This document shows positions 48,683 through 57,545 of a stretch of DNA of 64,000 nucleotides, piece by piece. Source of the stretch: Carboxylicivirga fragile (GTDB taxonomy: Bacteria > Bacteroidota > Bacteroidia > Bacteroidales > Marinilabiliaceae); assembly GCA_025499625.1 (NCBI GenBank), contig JAFMVD010000010.1, forward strand, positions 62,001 through 126,000, written 5' to 3'. The position numbers and the translations under genes are program-made. Below the pieces are notes generated by a model. That model saw only the letters and a program-made list of their open reading frames with translations. It had not been told where the DNA came from and made no database searches. The stretch's first letter is position 1; every line of letters begins with the position of its first letter.

Positions 48683-50098
48683 CTACTCACATTTCTTCTT
48701 TGCCGGACCAATCATGTTTTCTGGCTTTAATATTTCTTTAAGTTCATCTTCTGATAAAATGCCCTCTTCGAGTACAATTTCATAAACGCCTTTGCCGGTT
48801 TTTAAAGCCTCCTTGGCAATGCGTGTACTGTTTTTGTAACCGATGTGAGGATTAAGTGCTGTTACGATACCAATGCTTTTTAGTACCATATTTTCGCAAA
48901 CATCTTCGTTAGCGGTGATGCCATCAATGCATTTGGTACGTAGTGTATCCATTCCGCGCATTAAAAACTGCATCGATTCTAATATGCTGTAGGCCAATAC
49001 TGGCTCCATTACATTCAACTGTAATTGTCCTGCTTCGGCTGCAAAAGTTACCGTAAGATCGTTGCCAATTACCTTGAAACAGATTTGATTCATCACTTCA
49101 GGAATAACCGGATTTACCTTACCTGGCATAATTGATGAACCTGGTTGCATAGGTGGTAGGTTAATCTCGTTTAATCCGGCACGTGGTCCTGAAGATAATA
49201 AACGAAGGTCGTTACAGATCTTCGAAATCTTAACTGACATACGCTTTAAGGCCGATGAATAGATGACATACGAACCAGTATCAGGTGTTGCCTCAATTAA
49301 ATCAGTCGCCAGCACAATTGGATAACCCGTTATTTCACATAGAAACTTAACACACGAATCAGAATAACCATCAACGGAGTTAATGCCTGTTCCAATAGCA
49401 GTAGCTCCCATGTTAACCTCGTTGAACAGGTTAGCATTCTGAGTTAGGCGAGCAATCTCTTCGCTTAATGTACATGCGTAAGCGCAAAATTCTTGCCCCA
49501 AGGTCATCGGTACGGCATCCTGCAATTGGGTACGACCCATTTTTATAACATCAGCAAATTCGTTACCTTTTTTCTTGAAGGAGCTAACCAATGCTTCCAG
49601 ATGTTCAATCAATATGTAATTCATTCGAATCAACGAAAGCTTGATGGCCGTTGGATAGGCATCATTAGTTGATTGCGAAAGGTTCACAATGTCGTTTGGT
49701 GAGCAATGTTCGTATTGTCCTTTTTCGTAACCCAGTATTTCCAAGGTGCGATTGGCAATTACCTCATTGGCATTCATATTGGTTGATGTGCCAGCGCCAC
49801 CCTGTATCATATCGATTGGAAATTCCGCATCGAATTTTCCATCCATCACTTCTTGACAAGCTTGAACAACCGCATCTTTCATTTGATCATTCACTAATCC
49901 CATTTCATGATTGGCTTTAATAGCGGCCATTTTGACGACTCCTAAAGCCCATATAAAATGACGGTACTGACTCAGCTGTGCCGTAGAAATGTTAAAATTC
50001 TCAACCGCGCGTTGCGTTTGTACACCGTAATAGGCGTTAATCGGAACTTGTAGTTCTCCTAGTAAATCACTTTCAATACGTGTTGCCATGCGTGACAA
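48683..50098 (-). CDS. aspA: Aspartate ammonia-lyase
   Basis: Converts L-aspartate to fumarate and ammonia. 471 residues of the fumarase/aspartase superfamily: TSTNMNANEVIANR, GRTQLQDAVPMTLGQEF, and the signature loop GSSIMPGKVNPV with the catalytic Ser. The wording NLSQSTNDAYPTAIK and VMEPVLAYSILES leans to aspartase over class II fumarase. Single gene, convergent with lepA; upstream is a 503-nt gap containing array 3. Confidence 0.92.
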   Translation of the reverse strand: MSRMATRIESDLLGELQVPINAYYGVQTQRAVENFNISTAQLSQYRHFIWALGVVKMAAIKANHEMGLVNDQMKDAVVQACQEVMDGKFDAEFPIDMIQGGAGTSTNMNANEVIANRTLEILGYEKGQYEHCSPNDIVNLSQSTNDAYPTAIKLSLIRMNYILIEHLEALVSSFKKKGNEFADVIKMGRTQLQDAVPMTLGQEFCAYACTLSEEIARLTQNANLFNEVNMGATAIGTGINSVDGYSDSCVKFLCEITGYPIVLATDLIEATPDTGSYVIYSSALKRMSVKISKICNDLRLLSSGPRAGLNEINLPPMQPGSSIMPGKVNPVIPEVMNQICFKVIGNDLTVTFAAEAGQLQLNVMEPVLAYSILESMQFLMRGMDTLRTKCIDGITANEDVCENMVLKSIGIVTALNPHIGYKNSTRIAKEALKTGKGVYEIVLEEGILSEDELKEILKPENMIGPAKKKCE

Positions 50099-50431
50099 AT
50101 TTTAAGTAATAAATTATAGCAAATGTGAGTGTTTTTGTAGGGGGGAAACATGATATATTAACGTTTTTAAAAAGTTGACATGCTTGTGTGAAAGCATTTC
50201 TTAAGCGAAAAGTGTATTTAGAGGTAAATCCCCAATTGGAAATCCCCAAGCTCTTTCAATTTGAAGAAAGTATTGCGCTTTGGCTTTAAGTTTAAAAGTA
50301 GTTATAAAGGTGCTTTTGTTGGTAATTTAGGATTGTTCTAAATAAGAGTAATGAGTCGAATGAACCACTGATTTTATCCTCATGTTTATCGAGATTATTG
50401 TAAGAATACTTCGGAAACCTGCGCCTGATGC

Positions 50432-50531
50432 CATTAATGAATATTAACGGCCTATTTTCTCCTCAGGGAGCTCATTAATGTATGTTAATGGGGTGTTTTC
50501 TTCTCGGGCAGCTCATTAATGTGTGTTAATG
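50432..50531 (+). repeat. 41-bp-period dyad array 3 (three units)
   Basis: Cores of the form CATTAA-N6-TTAATG start at 50432, 50473 and 50514, exactly 41 nt apart; cores two and three are perfect dyads. Spacers share GNTNTTTTCT..TC.GGG..GCT. The half-period dyad seen in arrays 1 and 2 is weak here (CTCC-N4-GGAG at 50459-50470, off-centre by about 3 nt). The remaining 400 nt of this gap hold nothing recognisable. Confidence 0.8.
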
Positions 50532-50601
50532 GCTGAGTTTTATTGAGAAGTGAAGTTATGCCAATAATATTAGGGCTATTTTTTCACATAAGCCATTTAT
50601 C

Positions 50602-51270
50602 TTAAGGTTGACGATTCGAGAGTTCATCAGCTTTTTCGAATTGACCTAGGTGTTTATATAGTTCTATTAATTGTTTAGCATACTTTGGGTGTTGATCTTT
50701 TTCGTAAAGTAATACTAATTCTTTTATTGCTTTGTCACAATGTAAACCTTTATGCATGCATGAAATGCATAAGACATTCACGAGTGCTTCTTTTGCTTCA
50801 ACTTTCTCGTTACTCATGAGTACCAATTGTTCAAACTGAGTAATGGCTTGATCGTATTCTTTATGCTTTAAATGGTTATTGCCCGAATAAAGTATGATCT
50901 GATAGGCTTTTTCAATTTCAAGGCTTTCACGAAGTTTTATTTTTTCTCGTCGTAACTCTTGTTTAGCGGCATAGTCATTTTTCTTTATGTTAAAATCAAG
51001 TGCGAACCCTATGAATAAAGCGATTGCAAAGATGCCAGCAGCATATCTAAAGAGTAAACGGTATCGCGTTAAAATTGTACTTTGTTTTTCTTCTTCTTCA
51101 GTAATATCTTCGTTAATGCGCCCACTTAATTTAATAGAATCTTTTGTGTATGCGTTAACATGTTCATGCTTATCGAGTGTATTGCCAATAGGTTTTCTGT
51201 CTTTCGAGAAAGGTCTTCTTGGCTTAATGGAATAGATCCACTTTTGCATGCCGAATCCCATATATCCCAT
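50602..51270 (-). CDS. TPR-containing membrane protein of unknown function
   Basis: 222 residues. A basic N terminus (MGFGMQKWIYSIKPRRPF) precedes one membrane helix (about 73-91). A cytosolic or periplasmic tail with two to three TPR-like repeats follows (about 120-215, GNNHLKHKEYDQAITQFEQL and QLIELYKHLGQFEKADEL). I recall similar openings in Bacteroidota hypothetical proteins. The start could be Met4 or Met8. No function is known. Confidence 0.75.
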   Translation of the reverse strand: MGYMGFGMQKWIYSIKPRRPFSKDRKPIGNTLDKHEHVNAYTKDSIKLSGRINEDITEEEEKQSTILTRYRLLFRYAAGIFAIALFIGFALDFNIKKNDYAAKQELRREKIKLRESLEIEKAYQIILYSGNNHLKHKEYDQAITQFEQLVLMSNEKVEAKEALVNVLCISCMHKGLHCDKAIKELVLLYEKDQHPKYAKQLIELYKHLGQFEKADELSNRQP

Positions 51271-51337
51271 AGTTAATATAGATTAGGTTTTAGATTGAAT
51301 TTAAGCTTATGAAGATAATAAAAAGAGTTGTGACGTG

Positions 51338-52270
51338 CTATTTCAAAAAATCCAAATTGCGCTTCAATCCTTTATACTTGGTGCGCTTTAAGGCTGATTT
51401 ACGAAATACTTCTTGAAACTGATCCAGTTCCATATTGTGCCAATCATCCTTACTCAATAATAGCAGGTCGGCATGGGGTGTAAATTCAGGTTCTTTGGTA
51501 GGGCGTGCCTTCCAGTTCCAAGGGCATACTTCCTGGCAAATGTCGCAACCAAAAGCCCAGTTCTCCATTTGGCCTTTAAACTCTTCTGGTATGTCATCGC
51601 GGTGTTCGATGGTGAGGTAGGAAATGCACTTGTTTGAATCTAGCTGGTAGGGGCCAATGAGTGCTTTGGTTGGACAGGCGTCAATGCAACGTTGGCAGCC
51701 GCCGCAGGCATCTTTAATTGGTGTATCTGGTTCTAATTCCAGGTTAATAATTAGCTCGCCGATCAGTACAAAGCTGCCTAGTTTTTTATGCAATAGGTTC
51801 GTGTTTTTACCTATCCAACCCAAGCCACTTTTAACTGCCCAGGCACGATCCAATAAAGGAGCCGAATCGGTAAAAAGTCGCCCATCCAAATCGGGGTATA
51901 TTTCTCTCTGGATATAATCAAAGAGATCTTGCAATTTGTCTTTAATCACAAAATGGTAATCCTTTCCATAGGCATAACGGGCCAACTTAGGTGCCTCGGG
52001 ATCTTTTTGAAGTTCCTTGGGTTTGTAGTTGAGCAAAACCGAAACAACGGTTTTAGCACCGTCCACCAAAAGAGCCGGATCAAGTCGTTTCTCAAAATGA
52101 TTAGCCATATAGGCCATGTCCGCATGATAACCCTTATCCAACCAGGTTTTTAGATGCTGTTCATCTTCTTCAAGCTTTTCCACCTTTGCAAAGCCAATGT
52201 CCGAAAACCCCAGCCGCAGTGCTTCATCTCGTATTAGTTGTTTAGTTGCGGCAATATTGGCTTGCATCAA
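51338..52270 (-). CDS. queG: Epoxyqueuosine reductase
   Basis: Catalyses the last step of queuosine synthesis in tRNA, using cobalamin and two [4Fe-4S] clusters. 310 residues; the ferredoxin-like cluster motifs CGGCQRCIDACP and CDICQEVCPWN are intact, and WAVKSGLGWIGKNTNLL is typical. Start at MMQANIAATK fits family length. Separated by 18 nt from the small membrane-protein gene upstream on the same strand. Confidence 0.95.
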   Translation of the reverse strand: MMQANIAATKQLIRDEALRLGFSDIGFAKVEKLEEDEQHLKTWLDKGYHADMAYMANHFEKRLDPALLVDGAKTVVSVLLNYKPKELQKDPEAPKLARYAYGKDYHFVIKDKLQDLFDYIQREIYPDLDGRLFTDSAPLLDRAWAVKSGLGWIGKNTNLLHKKLGSFVLIGELIINLELEPDTPIKDACGGCQRCIDACPTKALIGPYQLDSNKCISYLTIEHRDDIPEEFKGQMENWAFGCDICQEVCPWNWKARPTKEPEFTPHADLLLLSKDDWHNMELDQFQEVFRKSALKRTKYKGLKRNLDFLK

Positions 52271-52288
52271 ATTAGTTTTAGCTGATTA

Positions 52289-52738
52289 TTAGGCCAGTTC
52301 AATTTTCTTTTCTTTACAGATGCTAACGATGGCTTGTTTTAATTTTTGAATAGATTCGACATCCATTTTCTGATAGTCAAACTCCAAGGTGCCTGCATTA
52401 TTTTCCGAAAAACGTATGCTCGAAACGTTAATGTTTACCTGCTTGCAATTTTGCCATTGCAGGGTTGTTGGCTTTTTCAGGATCGAAGGTTTAAATTCAA
52501 TGGCTTCAGTGCTGATATTGATGTAAGCCTTGCCCCAGAAAGTAAAAGGGTTGAAACCAAAACCCATTAGTATGTAATATAAACTGGCTGCACTAAAAAG
52601 TATTAGATGCATTGGTTTAAAAAAGTTCTCTCCTTTATACAGTCCATAAATAACCATGCCTAATAAGATGAATCCCATTGTTACTCTTAGGTAGTTAACC
52701 TTGTATTTATGGCGAAGATCGATGTGTATTTGTTTCAT
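52289..52738 (-). CDS. Small membrane protein of unknown function
   Basis: 149 residues with two membrane helices (about 18-35 and 42-60) and a soluble C-terminal region (about 70-149) with alternating strands (ISTEAIEFKPSIL, LQWQNCKQVNINVSSIRF) that resembles a PH-like domain. Ends IVSICKEKKIELA. Not recognised further. Upstream of queG on the same strand, 18 nt apart. Confidence 0.7.
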   Translation of the reverse strand: MKQIHIDLRHKYKVNYLRVTMGFILLGMVIYGLYKGENFFKPMHLILFSAASLYYILMGFGFNPFTFWGKAYINISTEAIEFKPSILKKPTTLQWQNCKQVNINVSSIRFSENNAGTLEFDYQKMDVESIQKLKQAIVSICKEKKIELA

Positions 52739-52747
52739 TGTGTTTTA

Positions 52748-52777
52748 TTTAGATGAGAGATGTTTAGATAAGAGATT
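52748..52777. repeat. Tandem 15-nt repeat
   Basis: TTTAGATGAGAGATG followed by TTTAGATAAGAGATT, in the 183-nt spacer before the small membrane protein gene (reverse sense). Confidence 0.45.
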
Positions 52778-52921
52778 ATAGAAAGTGAATTCTAATATCT
52801 TCTTTTCTAATTATACTCTGATACCTTTTTGTGTAAAGCTAAAAAAAGCCCTCGAATCGAGAGCTTTTGTATTTGAGTTTTTTTATTTGTCTTACTGTCT
52901 CCTGGTTCAACAGTCTTTTAT

Positions 52922-53239
52922 CTATAATAAACCTAGTTCCAAAAGGGCTTCTTCCGAAAGCATATCCTTCGTCCATGGCGGATCAAAGGTAAGGTTCAAA
53001 TCAACATGTGTAATGCCATCAATTGCAGCTGTCTTTTCTTGCACCTCTGCAGGCAGTGATTCAGCAACAGGACAGTTAGGAGAAGTAAGTGTCATCACAA
53101 TTCGAGCCTTCCCGTCATCATCCACATCAATCTCATATATTAAACCTAAATCATATACATTAACAGGTATTTCAGGATCAAATACTGTTTTGATAGCATC
53201 AATGATTTGCGTTTCAAGTTGTAAAAATTCAGTTCCCAT
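52922..53239 (-). CDS. MIP18/SufT-like iron-sulfur assembly factor (DUF59)
   Basis: 105 residues: DAIKTVFDPEIPVNVYDLGL, TLTSPNCPVAESLP with the conserved Cys, and NLTFDPPWTKDMLSEEA. This is the DUF59/MIP18 family that helps mature Fe-S proteins; its position at the 3' end of the suf operon suggests the SufT role. 171 nt after sufE in the same orientation. Confidence 0.92.
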   Translation of the reverse strand: MGTEFLQLETQIIDAIKTVFDPEIPVNVYDLGLIYEIDVDDDGKARIVMTLTSPNCPVAESLPAEVQEKTAAIDGITHVDLNLTFDPPWTKDMLSEEALLELGLL

Positions 53240-53371
53240 TTTATTCTTCTTTTTTCAATTAAACAGCTAGTGTCGCTTAATGTTTATTGAACGTGTATAG
53301 TGCGCAGTTCTTAGTGCACAGTGCCTCGTTTTTATAGATTTTTTCAAATGGCAGGTTAGCTGTTAGCCGTC

Positions 53372-53389
53372 AGCTTATAGCTATAAGCT
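53372..53389. repeat. 18-bp palindrome AGCTTATAGCTATAAGCT
   Basis: Perfect palindrome with the shared ATAGCTAT centre, in the sufE-to-DUF59 spacer; that spacer also has AGTGCGCAGT/AGTGCACAGT word repeats (53299-53325). Confidence 0.7.
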
Positions 53390-53410
53390 TTTTACGCGCA
53401 ATAACATATC

Positions 53411-53836
53411 CTAGCTTTCCTGTTTGGCTTTAAATGCCAAGGCGTAAATGCGCATTTGTTTTATCATGGCTACCAAGCCATTCGAGCGAGTTGGCGATAA
53501 ATGTTCTTTTAATCCAATTTGCTCTACAAAGTACAATTCATTATCCAATATTTCGTCTGGCGTACGGTCGTTTAATACGCGTACCAATAATGCGACAATA
53601 CCTTTGACGATGATTGCATCGCTATCGGCCATGTATTGAATTTTGCCATCTTTTAATTCTGCATGAAGCCAAACCTGTGATTGACAACCTTCGATAAGGT
53701 TGTTGCTTAGGCGATATTCTTCTTCAAAACCTTCCAGATCGTTTCCAATTTCAATTAAGTAAGAGTATTTATCCATCCAATCGTCAAACGCTCCGAACTC
53801 TTCAATAATCTCCTCTTGTATTTCTTTGATGGTCAT
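53411..53836 (-). CDS. sufE: SufE sulfur acceptor protein
   Basis: Takes persulfide sulfur from SufS and hands it to the SufBCD scaffold. About 141 residues from MTIKEIQEEIIEEF; an upstream Met ten codons earlier (53866) is possible. The acceptor Cys is in LIEGCQSQVW (residue 51 from this start). Next gene after sufS in the operon. Confidence 0.93.
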   Translation of the reverse strand: MTIKEIQEEIIEEFGAFDDWMDKYSYLIEIGNDLEGFEEEYRLSNNLIEGCQSQVWLHAELKDGKIQYMADSDAIIVKGIVALLVRVLNDRTPDEILDNELYFVEQIGLKEHLSPTRSNGLVAMIKQMRIYALAFKAKQES

Positions 53837-53857
53837 TTGATGTCTTTTATAATTCAT

Positions 53858-53896
53858 ATCAATCACCTATGAATATTTAGTATTCATGTAATTGAT
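53858..53896. repeat. Hairpin between sufS and sufE
   Basis: Nested stems ATCAAT/ATTGAT and ATGAATA/TATTCAT with a 5-nt loop. No T run. Confidence 0.5.
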
Positions 53897-53940
53897 TGCT
53901 TCTTATTTCTTGGGCGTAAAATTAGTTAATTTTAAACGAA

Positions 53941-55161
53941 TCATGCAAATAGCAAACTGACGCGTTTTATACCTTCAACTAAACGATCAATTTCTTCTTT
54001 GGTATTATAAATGGCAAATGAGGCGCGCACGGTTCCAGGTATCTGATAATGCTCCATTAATGGTTGAGCGCAGTGATGTCCTGTACGAACAGCTAATCCC
54101 ATCTTATCCAATAAGGTACCCATGTCAAATGGGTGAATGTTGTTGACCATAAAGGAGATAACACTCGCCTTTTCTTTGGCAGTGCCATAAAACTTAATGT
54201 TAGGAACCTGCTTTAATTGTTCGGTAGCATACTCCAGTAGTTCGTGCTCATAAGCTGCAATGACATCCAATCCAATATTTTGAACATAGTCAATAGCTGC
54301 TCCCAGTCCAATGGCACCACTGTAGTCGGGTGTGCCTGCTTCAAATTTAAATGGAAGTTCGTTAAAGGTTGTACCACTAAATGATACGGTCTTAATCATT
54401 TCGCCACCACCATGGTACGGTTCCATCTTGTTAAGCCATTCTTCCTTGCCAAATAAGGCGCCAATACCTGTGGGGCCATATAATTTGTGACCACTGAAGA
54501 CGTAAAAATCACAATCCAAGGCTTGTACATCAACGGCCACATGTTGCACTGCTTGTGCACCATCAATCATTACCGGAACAGAAAGGGCATGTGCCTTATC
54601 GATTATGGTTTTAATGGGATTAATGGTTCCCAAAGCATTGGATATGTGAGCTACTGCTACAAGTTTAGTTTTTTCTGATAGAAGTTTGTCGTATTCTTCC
54701 AGAATTAACTCCCCATTCTCATTAATGGGAATTACTTTAATTACAATGCCTTTGCTTTTTTCGAGCAATTGCCAGGGTACTATGTTAGAGTGATGTTCCA
54801 ATTGCGAAACAATTATCTCATCGCCTTTCTTTAAAAAGGATTCTCCAAAGGAAGTAGCCAATAAATTAATGGCTTCGGTAGTGCCACGTGTAAAGATTAC
54901 CTCGTGCGAATTTCCGGCATTAATAAATTTCTGAACCTTAACTCGTGCATCCTCATAGGCTTGTGTGCAAACATTACTCAGGTGATGCACGCCACGGTGA
55001 ATATTACTATTGTAAGTTGTATAAACTTCAGAGATGGCATCAATAACCTGTGTTGGTTTTTGCGTGGTTGCAGCGTTATCGAAATATGCCAAAGGTTTTC
55101 CATGTACCGTTTGTTCCAGAATCGGAAAATCCTTCCTAATGCTCTCAATATCTATACTCAT
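53941..55161 (-). CDS. sufS: Cysteine desulfurase SufS
   Basis: PLP enzyme that removes sulfur from cysteine as a Cys-bound persulfide. 406 residues; PLP Lys226 in VFSGHKLYGPTGIG, EHHSNIVPW near 122-130, and active-site Cys364 in RTGHHCAQP. Group II (SufS) length and loop. Located between sufD and sufE. Confidence 0.96.
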   Translation of the reverse strand: MSIDIESIRKDFPILEQTVHGKPLAYFDNAATTQKPTQVIDAISEVYTTYNSNIHRGVHHLSNVCTQAYEDARVKVQKFINAGNSHEVIFTRGTTEAINLLATSFGESFLKKGDEIIVSQLEHHSNIVPWQLLEKSKGIVIKVIPINENGELILEEYDKLLSEKTKLVAVAHISNALGTINPIKTIIDKAHALSVPVMIDGAQAVQHVAVDVQALDCDFYVFSGHKLYGPTGIGALFGKEEWLNKMEPYHGGGEMIKTVSFSGTTFNELPFKFEAGTPDYSGAIGLGAAIDYVQNIGLDVIAAYEHELLEYATEQLKQVPNIKFYGTAKEKASVISFMVNNIHPFDMGTLLDKMGLAVRTGHHCAQPLMEHYQIPGTVRASFAIYNTKEEIDRLVEGIKRVSLLFA

Positions 55162-55218
55162 TATATTGTTCTTTGTCTGTAATTATTCGTCCATCCCAAG
55201 CCAACGAGGAAAAAGCTA

Positions 55219-55265
55219 TCATCCTTAATCCCTAATCAGTAATCCTTAATCCTTAATCCTTAATA
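55219..55265. repeat. ATCCTTAAT word repeat between sufD and sufS
   Basis: About five tandem or near-tandem copies of (A)TCCTTAAT with minor variants. Non-coding. Confidence 0.6.
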
Positions 55266-55273
55266 ATTAACCA

Positions 55274-56662
55274 TTAAAGACAGCTTACAGTATTGCCTGC
55301 TTGTCCACAAACAACACACGAATCGCACTTGTCGAATTCACCTCTGAAGCGTTTTTCAACCAAGCCACGAATTTGTTCCTTAAGCGGCTCAACGCGAATC
55401 TTTTCAATCACCTCGTATGCAAAAGCAAACATCAGTAATATGCGACTTTCAGTTTCGCTAATGCCACGAGCACGAAGGTAAAACATAGCTTCGTCATCTA
55501 ACTGACCAACAGTGGCACCATGGCTACACTTAACATCATCAGCATAAATTTCTAACTGCGGTTTACTATTTACTCTGGCACTTTCAGTCAACAGTAAGTT
55601 ATTGTTACTCTGGTAGGCATTGGTCTTTTGCGCGTCTTTCTGAACTAATACTTTACCTGTGAAAGCTCCAGTTGCTGAGTCATCTAGTACGCCTTTGTAT
55701 AATTCGAAACTTTCGCAATTTGGTTTGGCATGATCGATGAAAGTGAAATTATCGACGTGCTGGTTTTTATCACTCAGGTATAAACCGTAAACATGACTTT
55801 CACAATGTTCGTCATCCATAGTTACACGTACATTGTTACGCGTTATACCTGAATGTAAAGTCAAGCTATTGGTTAAGATGTTCGAATGTTTTTTCTGATG
55901 CACATACATGCCAGCTACCTGAGTTGTCAGGTTGTGTTGGTTTTGGATGTTATAAACATCAAAAACACTGTTTTCGGCAGCATATACCTCAGAGACACTA
56001 TTAATCACAAATTTATTTGGAGAAACGGTGTGGTCGCAAAGCATCACCTTTACCTGGCTATTCTCTTCAACCACAATTAGGTTTCGTTGAAATGCCAATC
56101 GATCAGTCTCGCCATTCATGATGTTAACGATCTGAATAGGTTTGTCAAGCACAACACCTTTTGGTACATAAATGAAAGCACCATCCTGAGCAAAGGCCGT
56201 ATTCATTGCCACCATCGCATCACTTTCCATAGGAGCAACTTCACCATAATGTTTCTCGAAAACCTCAGGGTGATCTTTCGCTGCCGTTCTGATGCTGCTA
56301 ACCACAACACCATCAGGAAAAGCTATTTTTTCATTTTGCTCAGAGTACCAGCCATTCACCAAAAACACATTGTATGTCTCCAATTGAGGAACCTCGCAAT
56401 GAAAATGATTGGTAACATTGGCATGTGCTGCTTCGCTCGAAAGTGATAGGTTAAGGCTACCTTTAAAATAGGGTTGTAGATTGGTGTATTTGTAATCTTC
56501 AACCTTGTTCGAAGGAATTCCTTTTTCCTCAAAAATTGCCATGGCTTTATCTCGTAGGGCATTCACCTTATTAGGTGCGCCACTTTCCAAAAGTGCCTTT
56601 TGGTCTTTGAAGAGCTTTGTATATTCTTCTTGCAGATTAACTACTCGGCAAGCTATATTCAT
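55274..56662 (-). CDS. sufD: SufD Fe-S scaffold component
   Basis: 462 residues of the SufB/SufD family: beta-helix core with NSLTLHSGITRNNVRV, HVDNFTFIDHAKPNCESFELYKG and KCSHGATVGQLDDEAMFYLRARG. SufD partners SufB and SufC in the scaffold complex. The C terminus carries an unusual Cys cluster, KCDSCVVCGQAGNTVSC (four Cys in the last 17 residues). Same orientation as sufC, 84 nt downstream of it. Confidence 0.94.
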   Translation of the reverse strand: MNIACRVVNLQEEYTKLFKDQKALLESGAPNKVNALRDKAMAIFEEKGIPSNKVEDYKYTNLQPYFKGSLNLSLSSEAAHANVTNHFHCEVPQLETYNVFLVNGWYSEQNEKIAFPDGVVVSSIRTAAKDHPEVFEKHYGEVAPMESDAMVAMNTAFAQDGAFIYVPKGVVLDKPIQIVNIMNGETDRLAFQRNLIVVEENSQVKVMLCDHTVSPNKFVINSVSEVYAAENSVFDVYNIQNQHNLTTQVAGMYVHQKKHSNILTNSLTLHSGITRNNVRVTMDDEHCESHVYGLYLSDKNQHVDNFTFIDHAKPNCESFELYKGVLDDSATGAFTGKVLVQKDAQKTNAYQSNNNLLLTESARVNSKPQLEIYADDVKCSHGATVGQLDDEAMFYLRARGISETESRILLMFAFAYEVIEKIRVEPLKEQIRGLVEKRFRGEFDKCDSCVVCGQAGNTVSCL

Positions 56663-56676
56663 ATCTTTTCTTTTAA

Positions 56677-56750
56677 AGTATCAAGACATAAGAAAAAAGT
56701 ATCAAGACTTAACTGTCTATATGTCTATAATCTATTGTCTAGAAGTCTAG
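56677..56750. repeat. Word repeats between sufC and sufD
   Basis: AGTATCAAGAC occurs at 56677 and 56698 (21 nt apart), followed by GTCTA words (56714-56750), reaching the last bases of sufC. Confidence 0.5.
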
Positions 56751-57499
56751 TCCTCAAATTCCTTCTTAATCCAGTCGTAACCCTTTTCTTCTAATTCTAA
56801 GGCCAACTCTTTACCAGCTGATTTTACAATACGACCCTTGTACAATACATGTACAAAGTCAGGTACGATATGATCCAATAGGCGTTGATAGTGTGTAATA
56901 ACAATGGTTGCATTGTCAGATGATTTTAACTTATTCACACCATTGGCAACTACGCGTAAGGCATCAATATCAAGTCCAGAATCCGTTTCGTCAAGAATAG
57001 CCAATTTAGGTTCTAACATGGCCATTTGAAAAATCTCGTTTTTCTTCTTTTCACCACCTGAGAAACCCTCATTCACCGAACGATTGGTTAGGTTTGAATC
57101 AATCTCAACCATTTTTTTCTTATCGCGCATTAGCTTTAAGAATTCGCTGGCCGAGCATGGTTCATCGCCTCTGTACTTACGATGCTCATTTACAGCAGTA
57201 CGCATGAAGTTAACCATGCTAACACCTGGTATTTCTACCGGATATTGAAAGCTTAAAAACAAACCCTCGCGAGCTCTGTCTTCCGGCGCTAAGTCTAATA
57301 AGTCTTTGCCATTGAATGTAGCACTGCCTTCGCAGACTTCAAATTTATCGTTGCCAGCCAAAACGGATGAAAGAGTGCTTTTACCCGAACCATTAGGTCC
57401 CATGATACAGTGTACTTCCCCCGGTTTAACCTCAAGGTTAATGCCTCTAAGAATTTCCTTATTATCGATCTTGGCGTGTAAATCTTTTATGACTAACAT
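56747..57499 (-). CDS. sufC: SufC ATPase
   Basis: ABC-type ATPase that drives the SufBCD scaffold. 250 residues: Walker A GPNGSGKST (about 35-43), LSGG-type signature variant GFSGGEKKKNEI, Walker B LAILDETDSGLD and the H-loop IVITHY. Length and motifs are standard. Confidence 0.96.
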   Translation of the reverse strand: MLVIKDLHAKIDNKEILRGINLEVKPGEVHCIMGPNGSGKSTLSSVLAGNDKFEVCEGSATFNGKDLLDLAPEDRAREGLFLSFQYPVEIPGVSMVNFMRTAVNEHRKYRGDEPCSASEFLKLMRDKKKMVEIDSNLTNRSVNEGFSGGEKKKNEIFQMAMLEPKLAILDETDSGLDIDALRVVANGVNKLKSSDNATIVITHYQRLLDHIVPDFVHVLYKGRIVKSAGKELALELEEKGYDWIKKEFED

Positions 57500-57545
57500 A
57501 TATTCTAACTGATATAATTTCTAATTAATAAAAATAATTGGTGGC

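Noticed and set aside
52785-53270. 161-codon forward frame over the DUF59 gene
   Set aside because: It is antisense to a clear MIP18/DUF59 protein and shows no domain pattern.
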